From: Candidatus Parepulonipiscium sp. PG-Nun2H_MBin03
GTDB taxonomy: Bacteria; Bacillota; Clostridia; Lachnospirales; Cellulosilyticaceae
Direction: 5' to 3'
Length of the DNA stretch: 6,033 bases
NCBI GenBank assembly: GCA_001995005.1
Contig: MDJN01000112.1
Coordinates: forward strand, 1 to 6,033
Each line of letters starts with the position of its first letter. Positions within the stretch are counted from its first letter, which is position 1. The notes under the pieces were generated by a model. The model saw only the letters and a program-made list of their open reading frames with translations, made no database searches and had not been told where the DNA came from. Shown here piece by piece: positions 1 through 6,033 of the stretch. Position numbers and translations under genes: made by a program.

Positions 1-1454
1 TAATATTGAGAACTATAATTTGGTGCTTCTTTAGTGATGTGAATGTCGTGCGGATGACTTTCTTTTAATCCTGCATTAGTTATGCGTACAAACTGAGCAT
101 TATTTCGCAATTCTTCTATATTACTGGCTCCGGCATATCCCATGCCAGCACGCAAGCCTCCTACCATCTGAAAAATAGTATCAGCCACCACTCCTTTATA
201 CGCAACTCTTCCTTCAACGCCTTCTGGAACTAATTTTTTAGCATCATTTTGGAAATATCTATCTTTGCTTCCATCCTCCATAGCAGCAATAGACCCCATG
301 CCTCTGTATACTTTATATTTTCTTCCTTGATATAATTCCATAGCTCCAGGACTTTCTTCACAACCTGCAAGTATTGAACCCATCATACAAACGCTTGCAC
401 CCATCCCCAAAGCTTTCACCGCATCTCCTGAATATTTTATGCCTCCATCTGCAATTATTGGAACATTATACGGTTTTGCCGCTTCTGCACAATTTTCTAT
501 TGCTGTAATTTGCGGAACTCCAACACCGGCAACTACTCTAGTGGTACAAATTGAGCCTGGTCCTATCCCAACTTTTACTGCATCTACACCAGCTTCTATT
601 AACGCAATTGTCGCATCTTTTGTAGCCACATTACCTGCTATTACTTGCAGAGTTGAGTATTTATTTTTTATCTTCTTTATAGTATCTATTACGCCTTGAG
701 AGTGTCCATGTGCTGTATCTATAACTACTACATCAACTTTAGCCGCTACCAACGCCTCTACTCTTTCCATAACGTCACTTGTTGCTCCAATAGCCGCTCC
801 TGCAAGTAACCTACCTAGAGAATCTTTTGCCGATTGTGGATATCTTATAGTTTTTTCAATGTCTTTAATGGTGATTAACCCTTTTAAATTTCCGTCTTTA
901 TCTACTATAGGAAGTTTTTCTATTCTATGTTTTGCAAGTAATTCTTTAGCATCATTTAAAGTTGTTCCCTCAGGTACTGTTACTAAATTATTACTGGTCA
1001 TAACTTCATATATTTTTTTATTATAATTTGTTTCAAATCTTAAGTCACGGTTAGTTAATATGCCTACTAGCTTACCATTTTCAGTAATAGGCACTCCTGA
1101 TATACGATATTTTGCCATTAAGTCATTCGCTTCATATACATAATGGTTTTGCGATAGGAAAAACGGGTCTGTTATAACACCATTTTCAGAGCGTTTTACC
1201 TTATCCACTTCATCCGCTTGTTTTTGGATGCTCATATTTTTATGGATAATTCCAATGCCACCTTGTCTGGCTATTGCAATGGCCATATTTGCTTCTGTTA
1301 CCGTATCCATTCCTGCACTAACAAAAGGTACGTTTATAGTTATATTTCTTGTCAGATTAGTAGTTAAATTCACATCTTTAGGCAGTACATTTGAATAAGC
1401 TGGAATTAGCAAAATATCATCAAATGTCAATCCTTCTTGTATAATCTTTGACAT
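1..1454 (-). CDS. guaB: IMP dehydrogenase (last base of the probable stop codon lies outside the window)
   Basis: GuaB oxidises IMP to XMP with NAD+, the first committed step of guanine nucleotide synthesis, in the cytoplasm. I translated 484 codons from the ATG at 1454-1452; the two bases left at the edge read TA, so a stop (TAA or TAG) probably follows, and the length fits bacterial IMPDH (about 485-490 residues). The N-terminal half of the barrel begins with GLTFDDILLIPAYS (residues 8-21). Two CBS domains fill about residues 95-205, with GVPI near 120 and LPIVD near 181. The catalytic loop GIGPGSICTTR has its nucleophile at Cys303. The IMP phosphate-binding stretch IIADGGIKYSGD is at 333-344 and the mobile-flap Arg-Tyr pair is R399-Y400, followed by EGVEGRV at 411-417. 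The C-terminus has the family's SHPHD and ITKEAPNYS. Nothing is missing or broken. The gene follows uvrA after 77 bases and appears to have its own promoter. Confidence 0.97.
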   Translation of the reverse strand, partial: MSKIIQEGLTFDDILLIPAYSNVLPKDVNLTTNLTRNITINVPFVSAGMDTVTEANMAIAIARQGGIGIIHKNMSIQKQADEVDKVKRSENGVITDPFFLSQNHYVYEANDLMAKYRISGVPITENGKLVGILTNRDLRFETNYNKKIYEVMTSNNLVTVPEGTTLNDAKELLAKHRIEKLPIVDKDGNLKGLITIKDIEKTIRYPQSAKDSLGRLLAGAAIGATSDVMERVEALVAAKVDVVVIDTAHGHSQGVIDTIKKIKNKYSTLQVIAGNVATKDATIALIEAGVDAVKVGIGPGSICTTRVVAGVGVPQITAIENCAEAAKPYNVPIIADGGIKYSGDAVKALGMGASVCMMGSILAGCEESPGAMELYQGRKYKVYRGMGSIAAMEDGSKDRYFQNDAKKLVPEGVEGRVAYKGVVADTIFQMVGGLRAGMGYAGASNIEELRNNAQFVRITNAGLKESHPHDIHITKEAPNYSSQY

Positions 1455-1463
1455 ATCATTTTT

Positions 1464-1469
1464 CCTCCC
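1464..1469 (-). promoter_or_regulatory. Ribosome binding site of guaB (decides the start)
   Basis: The minus strand reads GGGAGG here, 9 bases before the ATG at 1454-1452. A second ATG at 1459-1457 is closer to the site but runs into a TGA after nine codons in another frame, so the ATG at 1454 is the real start. Confidence 0.85.
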
Positions 1470-1485
1470 AAAAATTTTTAGTATT

Positions 1486-1505
1486 ATTATACCATAACTT
1501 GTCAA
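1486..1505 (-). promoter_or_regulatory. Candidate sigma-A promoter of guaB with an extended -10
   Basis: On the minus strand the sequence TATGGTATAAT contains a perfect -10 hexamer (TATAAT, 1491-1486) preceded by a TG one base away (1494-1493), in the TRTG form common in Gram-positive bacteria. Transcription would begin near 1479, giving a leader of about 25 bases. A perfect TTGACA sits at 1505-1500, but only 8 bases from this -10, so it cannot be its -35. It could serve a weaker -10 (TACTAA) 16 bases downstream. The leader is too short for a guanine riboswitch. This is a sequence match only; no start site has been shown. Confidence 0.65.
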
Positions 1506-1531
1506 CTACCCAATACTTGCATAAATGGCAA

Positions 1532-4363
1532 TTAACTTTCTTTTAATATCTTCTTTAGAAATTTCCCTGTATAAGAGCCATCTATATTTGCAACTTCTTC
1601 TGGGGTTCCCTTTGCAACAATTTTTCCGCCTCTAACTCCGCCTTCTGGGCCTAAGTCAATGATATAATCAGCTACCTTAATCACATCTAGATTATGTTCT
1701 ATAACTACAACAGTATTTCCCATTTCCACCAGCCTATCTAATATTCCTATAAGTTTGTGCACATCTGCAAAGTGTAGCCCAGTGGTTGGCTCATCTAGTA
1801 TATACATAGTTTTGCCTGTGCTTCGTTTGCTCAGTTCAGTGGCCAATTTAACTCTTTGAGCTTCGCCGCCGGATAACGTAGTTGATGGTTGTCCTAACCT
1901 AATATATGATAATCCTACATCTACTAAAGTTTCTAATTTCCTTTTTATATTAGGGATATTTATAAAAAAGTCATATGCTTCTTCAACTGTCATGTTTAAG
2001 ATATCAGAAATATTTTTATCTTTATAAGTCACCTCTAACGTTTCTCTGTTATATCTTTTACTGTTACACACTTCGCATGGCACATATACGTCTGGCAAAA
2101 AGTGCATTTCAATTTTCAATACCCCATCGCCTCTACAAGCTTCGCATCTTCCTCCTTTTACATTGAAACTAAATCTTCCTTTTTGATAACCTTTCATTTT
2201 AGCTTCTTTAGTATTGGCAAATACATCTCGTATCAAATCAAATACGCCTACGTAAGTGGCCGGATTTGAACGTGGCGTTCTGCCTATTGGAGATTGGTCT
2301 ATATGAATTACTTTATCTAAGTTTGTAATTCCTTCTATATCTTTATGCCTCCCAGGTTTTACTTTTGCACGGTTTAAGTCCCTTGCCAGCCTTTTCAGCA
2401 AAATCTCATTTATTAGCGTACTTTTCCCAGAACCTGATACTCCTGTTATACAAGTTAGCACACCTAGCGGTATCTGCACATTTATATTATTTAAGTTATT
2501 TTCTTTTGCTCCTATTATTCCTAATTTAGCACCGTTACATTGTCTACGATTTTGTGGAATTTCTATCTTACTTCTCCCACTTAAATAATTTGCTGTTAAA
2601 GAATTTTTATTCTTAATTATCTTTTTAAGCGGCCCTGATGCTATTACTTGTCCACCATGCTCACCAGCTCCTGGGCCTATGTCCACTATCCAGTCAGCAG
2701 CCTCCATTGTATCAGCGTCATGTTCTACTACTATTAGAGTATTACCCAAATCCCTTAACCTAATTAGCGTTTTTATTAGTCTTTCATTGTCTTTCTGATG
2801 CAATCCTATACTTGGTTCATCTAGTATATATAACACTCCAACCAACCCTGAACCTATTTGAGTTGCAAGTCGTATACGTTGTGCTTCCCCACCAGATAGT
2901 GTATGCGATGAGCGTGATAGAGATAAGTAATTTAGCCCTACATCAACCAAAAATCCTAATCTTGCATTTATCTCTTTTAAAATCTGCTCACCAATTATCT
3001 TAGCTCGTGGGCTTAACTGCAAATTCAAAAAAAATTGTTGTAAATCTCCTATAGATAGCTGAGTCACTTCGTATATATTTTTATCTTCTAACGTAACTGC
3101 CAAAGCTTCTTGTTTTAGTCTAGCTCCTTTACACGTTTTACAAGGTATGCTTGTCATCAAAGATTCATATTCAGCTCTCATTCCATCACTAGTCGTTTCA
3201 GCATATTTTCTTTTTATATCTCCTATAATACCTGTAAATTCATAATCATATGTTCTTGTACCATATTCACCTGAAAAGGTAAATCTGACTTTTTCTGGTG
3301 CACCGTATAATATAACATTTTGTACTTGTTCAGATAAATCACAGAATGGAGTATTTAAATTAAACTTATATCTTTGCATAAGTTGCGAAAATAATGCATA
3401 CGCATAGCTATCTTGATTTGCTATTGATCCCCAGCCCATCACTGCTATTGCACCTTGTTTTAGTGTAAGTTTAGGGTTTGGAATTACCAAATCCTTATCT
3501 ACTTCTAACCTTTGTCCCAGCCCTGTGCATGTGGGGCAAGCACCATATGGGTTATTAAAAGAAAATAATCTCGGTTCAACTTCTTCTATACTAATATTGC
3601 AATCAGCACAAGAAAAACTTTGGCTAAATTGAATTATCTGCTCATTATTTACACTTATAGATAATATGCCCCCTGTAAGTTTCATCACTGTTTCTATAGA
3701 ATCTGTTAGTCGCTTTTGGATATTAGGTTTTATAATTAATCTATCAACAACTATCTCTATAGTATGTTTCTTCTTCTTGTCCAATACCACATCTTCTTCT
3801 GTTAAATCTATTATAGTACCATCAATATTTGCACGGATGTAACCTTGTTGCACAGCAGATGCAAGTATCTTTGTATGCTCTCCTTTTCGTCCTCTTACAA
3901 CTGGTGCAAGTAATTGTATCTTTGAGCCCTCTGGTAATTTCATTATGTTATCCACCATCTGGTCTATAGTTTGCTTTTTTATCTCTTTGCCACACTTAGG
4001 ACAATGCGGTACGCCTACTCTGGCATACATCAATCTTAAGTAATCGTATATTTCTGTTACTGTGCCCACTGTTGAGCGTGGATTTTTGCTGGTTGTCTTT
4101 TGGTCTATAGAAATTGCGGGCGATAAGCCATATATATTATCCACATCTGGTTTTTCCATCTGTCCTAAAAATTGGCGTGCATATGCAGACAACGATTCAA
4201 CATACCTTCGTTGTCCTTCTGCATATATCGTATCAAACGCAAGCGATGATTTCCCAGAGCCACTTAGCCCAGTAAATACTATCAGCTCATTCCTATTTAA
4301 ATCTAAATCTATGTTTTTTAAATTATGCTCTCTCGCACCTCTTATAATTAACTTATTTTTCAT
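1532..4363 (-). CDS. uvrA: Excinuclease ABC subunit A (UvrA)
   Basis: UvrA is the damage-sensing ATPase of nucleotide excision repair; as a dimer it scans DNA and loads UvrB at lesions. The protein is complete at 943 residues, the normal length. The first ABC ATPase has Walker A GLSGSGKSS (32-40), signature LSGGEAQR (489-496), Walker B LYILDEPS (511-518) and switch His548. The second has Walker A GVSGSGKST (641-649), signature LSGGEAQR (830-837), Walker B MYILDEPT (853-860) and switch His890. Three zinc modules are visible as CxxC pairs: C121/C124 with C408/C411, C252/C255 with C276/C279, and C740/C743 with C763/C766. The UvrB-binding region falls at about 130-245. The start is fixed by AAGGAG at 4374-4369, five bases before the ATG. 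uvrB is not adjacent; the gene lies alone between galT (54 bases upstream) and guaB. I see no LexA box or clear terminator next to it. Confidence 0.98.
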   Translation of the reverse strand: MKNKLIIRGAREHNLKNIDLDLNRNELIVFTGLSGSGKSSLAFDTIYAEGQRRYVESLSAYARQFLGQMEKPDVDNIYGLSPAISIDQKTTSKNPRSTVGTVTEIYDYLRLMYARVGVPHCPKCGKEIKKQTIDQMVDNIMKLPEGSKIQLLAPVVRGRKGEHTKILASAVQQGYIRANIDGTIIDLTEEDVVLDKKKKHTIEIVVDRLIIKPNIQKRLTDSIETVMKLTGGILSISVNNEQIIQFSQSFSCADCNISIEEVEPRLFSFNNPYGACPTCTGLGQRLEVDKDLVIPNPKLTLKQGAIAVMGWGSIANQDSYAYALFSQLMQRYKFNLNTPFCDLSEQVQNVILYGAPEKVRFTFSGEYGTRTYDYEFTGIIGDIKRKYAETTSDGMRAEYESLMTSIPCKTCKGARLKQEALAVTLEDKNIYEVTQLSIGDLQQFFLNLQLSPRAKIIGEQILKEINARLGFLVDVGLNYLSLSRSSHTLSGGEAQRIRLATQIGSGLVGVLYILDEPSIGLHQKDNERLIKTLIRLRDLGNTLIVVEHDADTMEAADWIVDIGPGAGEHGGQVIASGPLKKIIKNKNSLTANYLSGRSKIEIPQNRRQCNGAKLGIIGAKENNLNNINVQIPLGVLTCITGVSGSGKSTLINEILLKRLARDLNRAKVKPGRHKDIEGITNLDKVIHIDQSPIGRTPRSNPATYVGVFDLIRDVFANTKEAKMKGYQKGRFSFNVKGGRCEACRGDGVLKIEMHFLPDVYVPCEVCNSKRYNRETLEVTYKDKNISDILNMTVEEAYDFFINIPNIKRKLETLVDVGLSYIRLGQPSTTLSGGEAQRVKLATELSKRSTGKTMYILDEPTTGLHFADVHKLIGILDRLVEMGNTVVVIEHNLDVIKVADYIIDLGPEGGVRGGKIVAKGTPEEVANIDGSYTGKFLKKILKES

Positions 4364-4380
4364 TCTTTCTCCTTAAATAC

Positions 4381-4412
4381 AATGTATTAAGTATTTTACT
4401 ACCTAATACATT
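4381..4412 (-). repeat. Inverted repeat (hairpin) between galT and uvrA
   Basis: Two 13-base arms (4412-4400 and 4393-4381 on the minus strand) are complementary at 12 positions, the remaining pair being a G-U wobble in RNA; the loop is 6 bases. The arms begin with AATGTATTA and end with TAATACATT. The hairpin starts five bases after the galT stop and ends 6 bases before the uvrA ribosome binding site. It is nearly all A-T pairs and no clear T-run follows on either strand, so it is a poor intrinsic terminator. It could be a weak galT terminator, an mRNA 3'-end stabiliser, or an operator for uvrA. The structure is plain; the role is not known. Confidence 0.65.
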
Positions 4413-4416
4413 ATTC

Positions 4417-4445
4417 TTTATAGATAAGATGTAAATCTTTTAAAA
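4417..4445 (-). promoter_or_regulatory. Weak candidate promoter for uvrA
   Basis: The minus strand has a -10-like TATAAA at 4422-4417 and TTTTAA at 4445-4440, spaced 17 bases apart, overlapping the last codons of galT. The -35 matches the consensus at only three of six positions. If used, transcription would begin near 4410, at the inverted repeat. In AT-rich DNA such matches arise by chance, so uvrA may equally be read through from galT. Confidence 0.2.
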
Positions 4446-5875
4446 GCTTGTATTCCGCTGGTATCTAGCTTATACACACCTGCATATTCTAGCACCTTGC
4501 TAAATTTATCACCTAATGCAGATATTACATATTTATCTATATCTTGACTAATATAACCTATTTTTAATGCTTCAGCCCAGTCTTTGTGATAATCTTCTAT
4601 TGTATTAGGCTGGTTTAATATATACTTTTTAACTTCTTCTAATTCATTTAATAGCCGGCCGGGTAAAATTGCAAGTCCCATAACCTCTATCAATCCAATA
4701 TTTTCCTTTTTAATATGATGCACATCTGCATGTGGGTGAAAAATGCCTAAAGGATTTTCATTTGATGTACGGTTATTTCTTAAAACTATATCCATCTCAT
4801 AATTCTCACCATTTCTTCTGCAAATAGGCGTAACAGTATTATGCGGTGTATCACCCGTTTTAGCAATAATATTTACACTTTCATCTGAATAGTTTTTCCA
4901 TTTTTCATGAATTTCAGTACTAATTTTTGATATTTCTTGCTTATCAGTACCAGATAATCTTATGGTTGACAAAGGCCAATTAATTGCCCACGCTTTTACA
5001 GTACTATTTAACGAAATGTCAAATAATTTGGTCGCCTTGTTCATAGGAAAAGTATAATTTCCACCTTGATAATGCTCATGGGATAAAATCGAACCCCCTA
5101 CAATAGGTAAATCCGCATTTGAGCCTATAAAATAATGCGGTAACAATGTCGTAAAATCTAGCAAATTATTAAATGTATCTTGATTTATTTGCATAGGTAT
5201 ATGACTTGTTGATAATACAATACAATGCTCATTATAATAAAGGTAAGGCGAATATTGCATGCACCACTGCCTGTTGTTTAGTGTCATCCTAATCATACGG
5301 TGATTTGCTCTGTCAGGTTGCTTTATATTGCCCTCATATCCTTCATTTTCTACACATAATAAACACGCTGGGTAAGTTGTACTTGGTGCATTTTTAAGCA
5401 GCTCAATCTCCTTAGGGTCTTTTTCCGGTTTGGATAGATTGATTGTCACTTTTAAATCACCATAAATTGATTGGGTAGTATATTCTTTATTTTTAGCTAT
5501 TCTTTCCACTTTGATGTAGTTACAATTTTTACTTTGGTTATAAAACCAATTTGTAGCAACTTCAGGGCTTTGTTCATACAGCTTATAAAATTTGTTGTTT
5601 ACTACAGAAGGCTTATCTAAAAATTCATTCATAATATCGGATGAGAAAATATCTCTATATTGCGTTGTGTCTTCTATTATGTTTTTTTCTACTGCTATAT
5701 CACATATTGCATCTAAAGTTTGGTACAAATTCAGCTCACAAGTTTGTTGTGTTACATCGCTTGCGTCTTGTTTCATTTTTGCTAATATCCTATTAAATAC
5801 ATATATTATGTCTTCTTGCTCTATTAGTTTGTTATCAATACCTATTTGTATTAACCTATTAATTAGATGTGTCAT
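4418..5875 (-). CDS. galT: UDP-glucose--hexose-1-phosphate uridylyltransferase, class II (GalT)
   Basis: GalT swaps UMP between UDP-glucose and galactose 1-phosphate, giving UDP-galactose and glucose 1-phosphate: the second step of the Leloir pathway, in the cytoplasm. The protein is 485 residues, typical of the longer class II enzyme of Gram-positive bacteria rather than the roughly 350-residue class I form. Class II landmarks include CLLCVENEGYEG (171-182), NHRMIRMTLN (191-200), QYSPYLYYNEHCIV (207-220), PHYFIGSNADLPIVGGSI (246-263) and SHEHYQGG (265-272). The H266-x-H268-x-Q270 pattern parallels the HPHxQ active site of class I, so His268 is the inferred uridylylated residue; C171 and C174 may bind metal. 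A His-rich FHPHADVHH lies at 379-387. AGGAG at 5886-5882, six bases before the ATG, supports the start. It follows the galK tail by 12 bases, as in a galKT operon. The sequence looks intact. Confidence 0.95.
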   Translation of the reverse strand: MTHLINRLIQIGIDNKLIEQEDIIYVFNRILAKMKQDASDVTQQTCELNLYQTLDAICDIAVEKNIIEDTTQYRDIFSSDIMNEFLDKPSVVNNKFYKLYEQSPEVATNWFYNQSKNCNYIKVERIAKNKEYTTQSIYGDLKVTINLSKPEKDPKEIELLKNAPSTTYPACLLCVENEGYEGNIKQPDRANHRMIRMTLNNRQWCMQYSPYLYYNEHCIVLSTSHIPMQINQDTFNNLLDFTTLLPHYFIGSNADLPIVGGSILSHEHYQGGNYTFPMNKATKLFDISLNSTVKAWAINWPLSTIRLSGTDKQEISKISTEIHEKWKNYSDESVNIIAKTGDTPHNTVTPICRRNGENYEMDIVLRNNRTSNENPLGIFHPHADVHHIKKENIGLIEVMGLAILPGRLLNELEEVKKYILNQPNTIEDYHKDWAEALKIGYISQDIDKYVISALGDKFSKVLEYAGVYKLDTSGIQAFKRFTSYL

Positions 5876-5887
5876 TCTATACTCCTA

Positions 5888-5957
5888 TCATAATTGTATC
5901 GGTCCATTCCCAATCTCAGCAATATAAAAAGATGCCTCATAGCCTATCTTATCTAAC
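5888..5957 (-). pseudogene. galK: 3' remnant of galactokinase (galK), cut off from its upstream part
   Basis: The minus-strand frame ending at the TGA of 5890-5888 encodes a tail reading QLDKIGYEASFY then IAEIGNGPIQL. This resembles the extreme C-terminus of galactokinases, where a K-x-G-x-x-x-x-FY segment lies about 20 residues from the end (E. coli GalK has KTGIKETFY at the same distance). Its place 12 bases before galT is where galK usually sits. Going upstream, the frame soon meets a TAG at 5974-5972, and neither other frame shows the expected GalK sequence in the remaining 60 bases. The upstream 20-25 residues expected before this tail are therefore absent, replaced by transposon-like sequence. 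The GalK assignment rests on about 20 residues plus context. The body of galK may continue beyond the window on the far side of the element, which cannot be seen. Confidence 0.6.
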
Positions 5958-5958
5958 T

Positions 5959-5988
5959 GAACCTCCCACAGCTAAAGCAGTCGGGTTC
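5959..5988 (-). ncRNA. Possible omega-RNA 3' scaffold hairpin
   Basis: Read on the minus strand, CCC-AC-GC pairs with GC-GT-GGG around a TTTA loop (stem 5985-5965), with one bulged G at 5982 and one T-T mismatch (5979 against 5970). GAACC at 5988-5984 and GGTTC at 5963-5959 are also complementary. In TnpB systems the RNA from the element's right end carries such a stem just before the guide, and the guide is the flanking host DNA. The bulge and mismatch suggest decay or a variant. No expression or partner protein can be seen from here. Confidence 0.35.
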
Positions 5989-5990
5989 TA

Positions 5991-6008
5991 AAAGTTATTA
6001 AAAACTTT
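5991..6008. repeat. Short inverted repeat beside the transposon-like hairpin
   Basis: AAAGTT (5991-5996) and AACTTT (6003-6008) form a 6-bp stem with a 6-base loop. It lies just upstream (minus-strand sense) of the larger hairpin and could be a second stem of the element's end. In AT-rich DNA so short a stem may be chance. Confidence 0.25.
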
Positions 6009-6033
6009 ATTTAAGAAGTTTGGAAGTCTAAGC

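Larger units (their letters stand above)
5958..6033 (-). mobile_element. Probable right end of an IS200/IS605-type (TnpB-bearing) element
   Basis: This strip codes for nothing recognisable: stops close all three minus-strand frames by 5974. It holds an imperfect hairpin with a TTTA loop, preceded by GAACC and followed by AGGTTCA. That arrangement is characteristic, from memory, of the 3' end of IS200/IS605 elements of the tnpB kind in Firmicutes, where a GC-richer stem with a TTTA loop and then AGGTTCA precede the element boundary. The boundary is placed at about 5958, where galK-like coding resumes. The tnpB gene would lie to the right of the window, on the minus strand, and point toward galT. 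No tnpB codons can be identified in the 45 bases before the hairpin. It could instead be a decayed solo end or an unrelated repeat. Confidence 0.5.

Noticed and set aside
439..699. Open reading frame on the plus strand, inside guaB
   Set aside because: It lies opposite the highly conserved catalytic region of guaB and its translation shows no domain; it is a shadow of the real gene.
1455..1531. A guanine riboswitch or intrinsic terminator between uvrA and guaB
   Set aside because: The predicted leader is about 25 bases, far too short for a purine riboswitch. The only stem-like match after the uvrA stop is TTGC/GCAA with 4-base arms and no T-run.
4062..4376. Plus-strand open frame over the start of uvrA
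   Set aside because: It is antisense to the first UvrA ATPase domain, whose Walker A and following motifs are conserved, so it is a shadow. The same holds for 1975-2166 and 2812-3003.
4364..4417. A LexA (SOS) operator for uvrA
   Set aside because: The Gram-positive LexA box (GAAC-N4-GTTC type) is not present; the inverted repeat there has a different, A-T-only sequence and a longer spacing.
5592..5927. Plus-strand open frame over the start of galT and the galK tail
   Set aside because: Its hydrophobic translation comes from the AT-rich complement of galT; it resembles nothing known to me and conflicts with two recognised genes.
5959..5988. A rho-independent terminator
   Set aside because: On the minus strand the stem is followed by AGGTTCAGTT rather than a T-run; on the plus strand the sequence after it is A-rich. 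A transposon-end structure explains the TTTA loop and flanking GAACC/GGTTC better.
5888..6033. An intact galK reading frame continuing to the right edge
   Set aside because: The frame has a TAG at 5974-5972, and the other two minus-strand frames also contain stops and lack GalK-like residues, so a single frameshift does not restore it.

Overview
The window is AT-rich, and every gene in it lies on the minus strand. Read in the direction of transcription (right to left), the order is: the end of what looks like an IS200/IS605-type transposon, the last codons of galactokinase (galK), galT, uvrA and guaB. The organism is most likely a low-GC Gram-positive of the Clostridia/Firmicutes type. The reasons are the class II (Gram-positive type) GalT, strong GGAGG-type ribosome binding sites at all three starts, an extended -10 promoter in the Gram-positive TRTG form, and the AT-rich codon use. 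This assignment rests on sequence character only.

Region by region (minus strand): 6033 to about 5958 is non-coding sequence. It carries a degenerate TTTA-loop hairpin followed by GGTTCA, which resembles the right end and omega-RNA scaffold of a TnpB-carrying IS200/IS605 element. It abuts a short reading frame (about 5957-5888) that matches the C-terminus of galactokinase. The frame is closed upstream by a stop codon inside the hairpin, so galK is interrupted here. galT (5875-4418) starts 12 bases after the galK stop, the usual Leloir operon layout. A 54-base gap with a strong inverted repeat leads into uvrA (4363-1532), the complete damage-recognition ATPase of nucleotide excision repair. 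A 77-base gap with a good extended -10 promoter leads into guaB (1454-1), IMP dehydrogenase, which is complete except that its probable stop codon is cut by the window edge.

The three main genes do not form one pathway. GalT (with GalK) handles galactose, UvrA handles DNA repair and GuaB makes XMP for guanine nucleotides. guaB appears to have its own promoter; uvrA may be read from the gal operon, from a weak local promoter, or both. The three large proteins keep all the catalytic motifs I could check. I see no previously undescribed system in the core genes. The noteworthy signal is the transposon end inside galK at the right edge, and secondarily the inverted repeat in front of uvrA.
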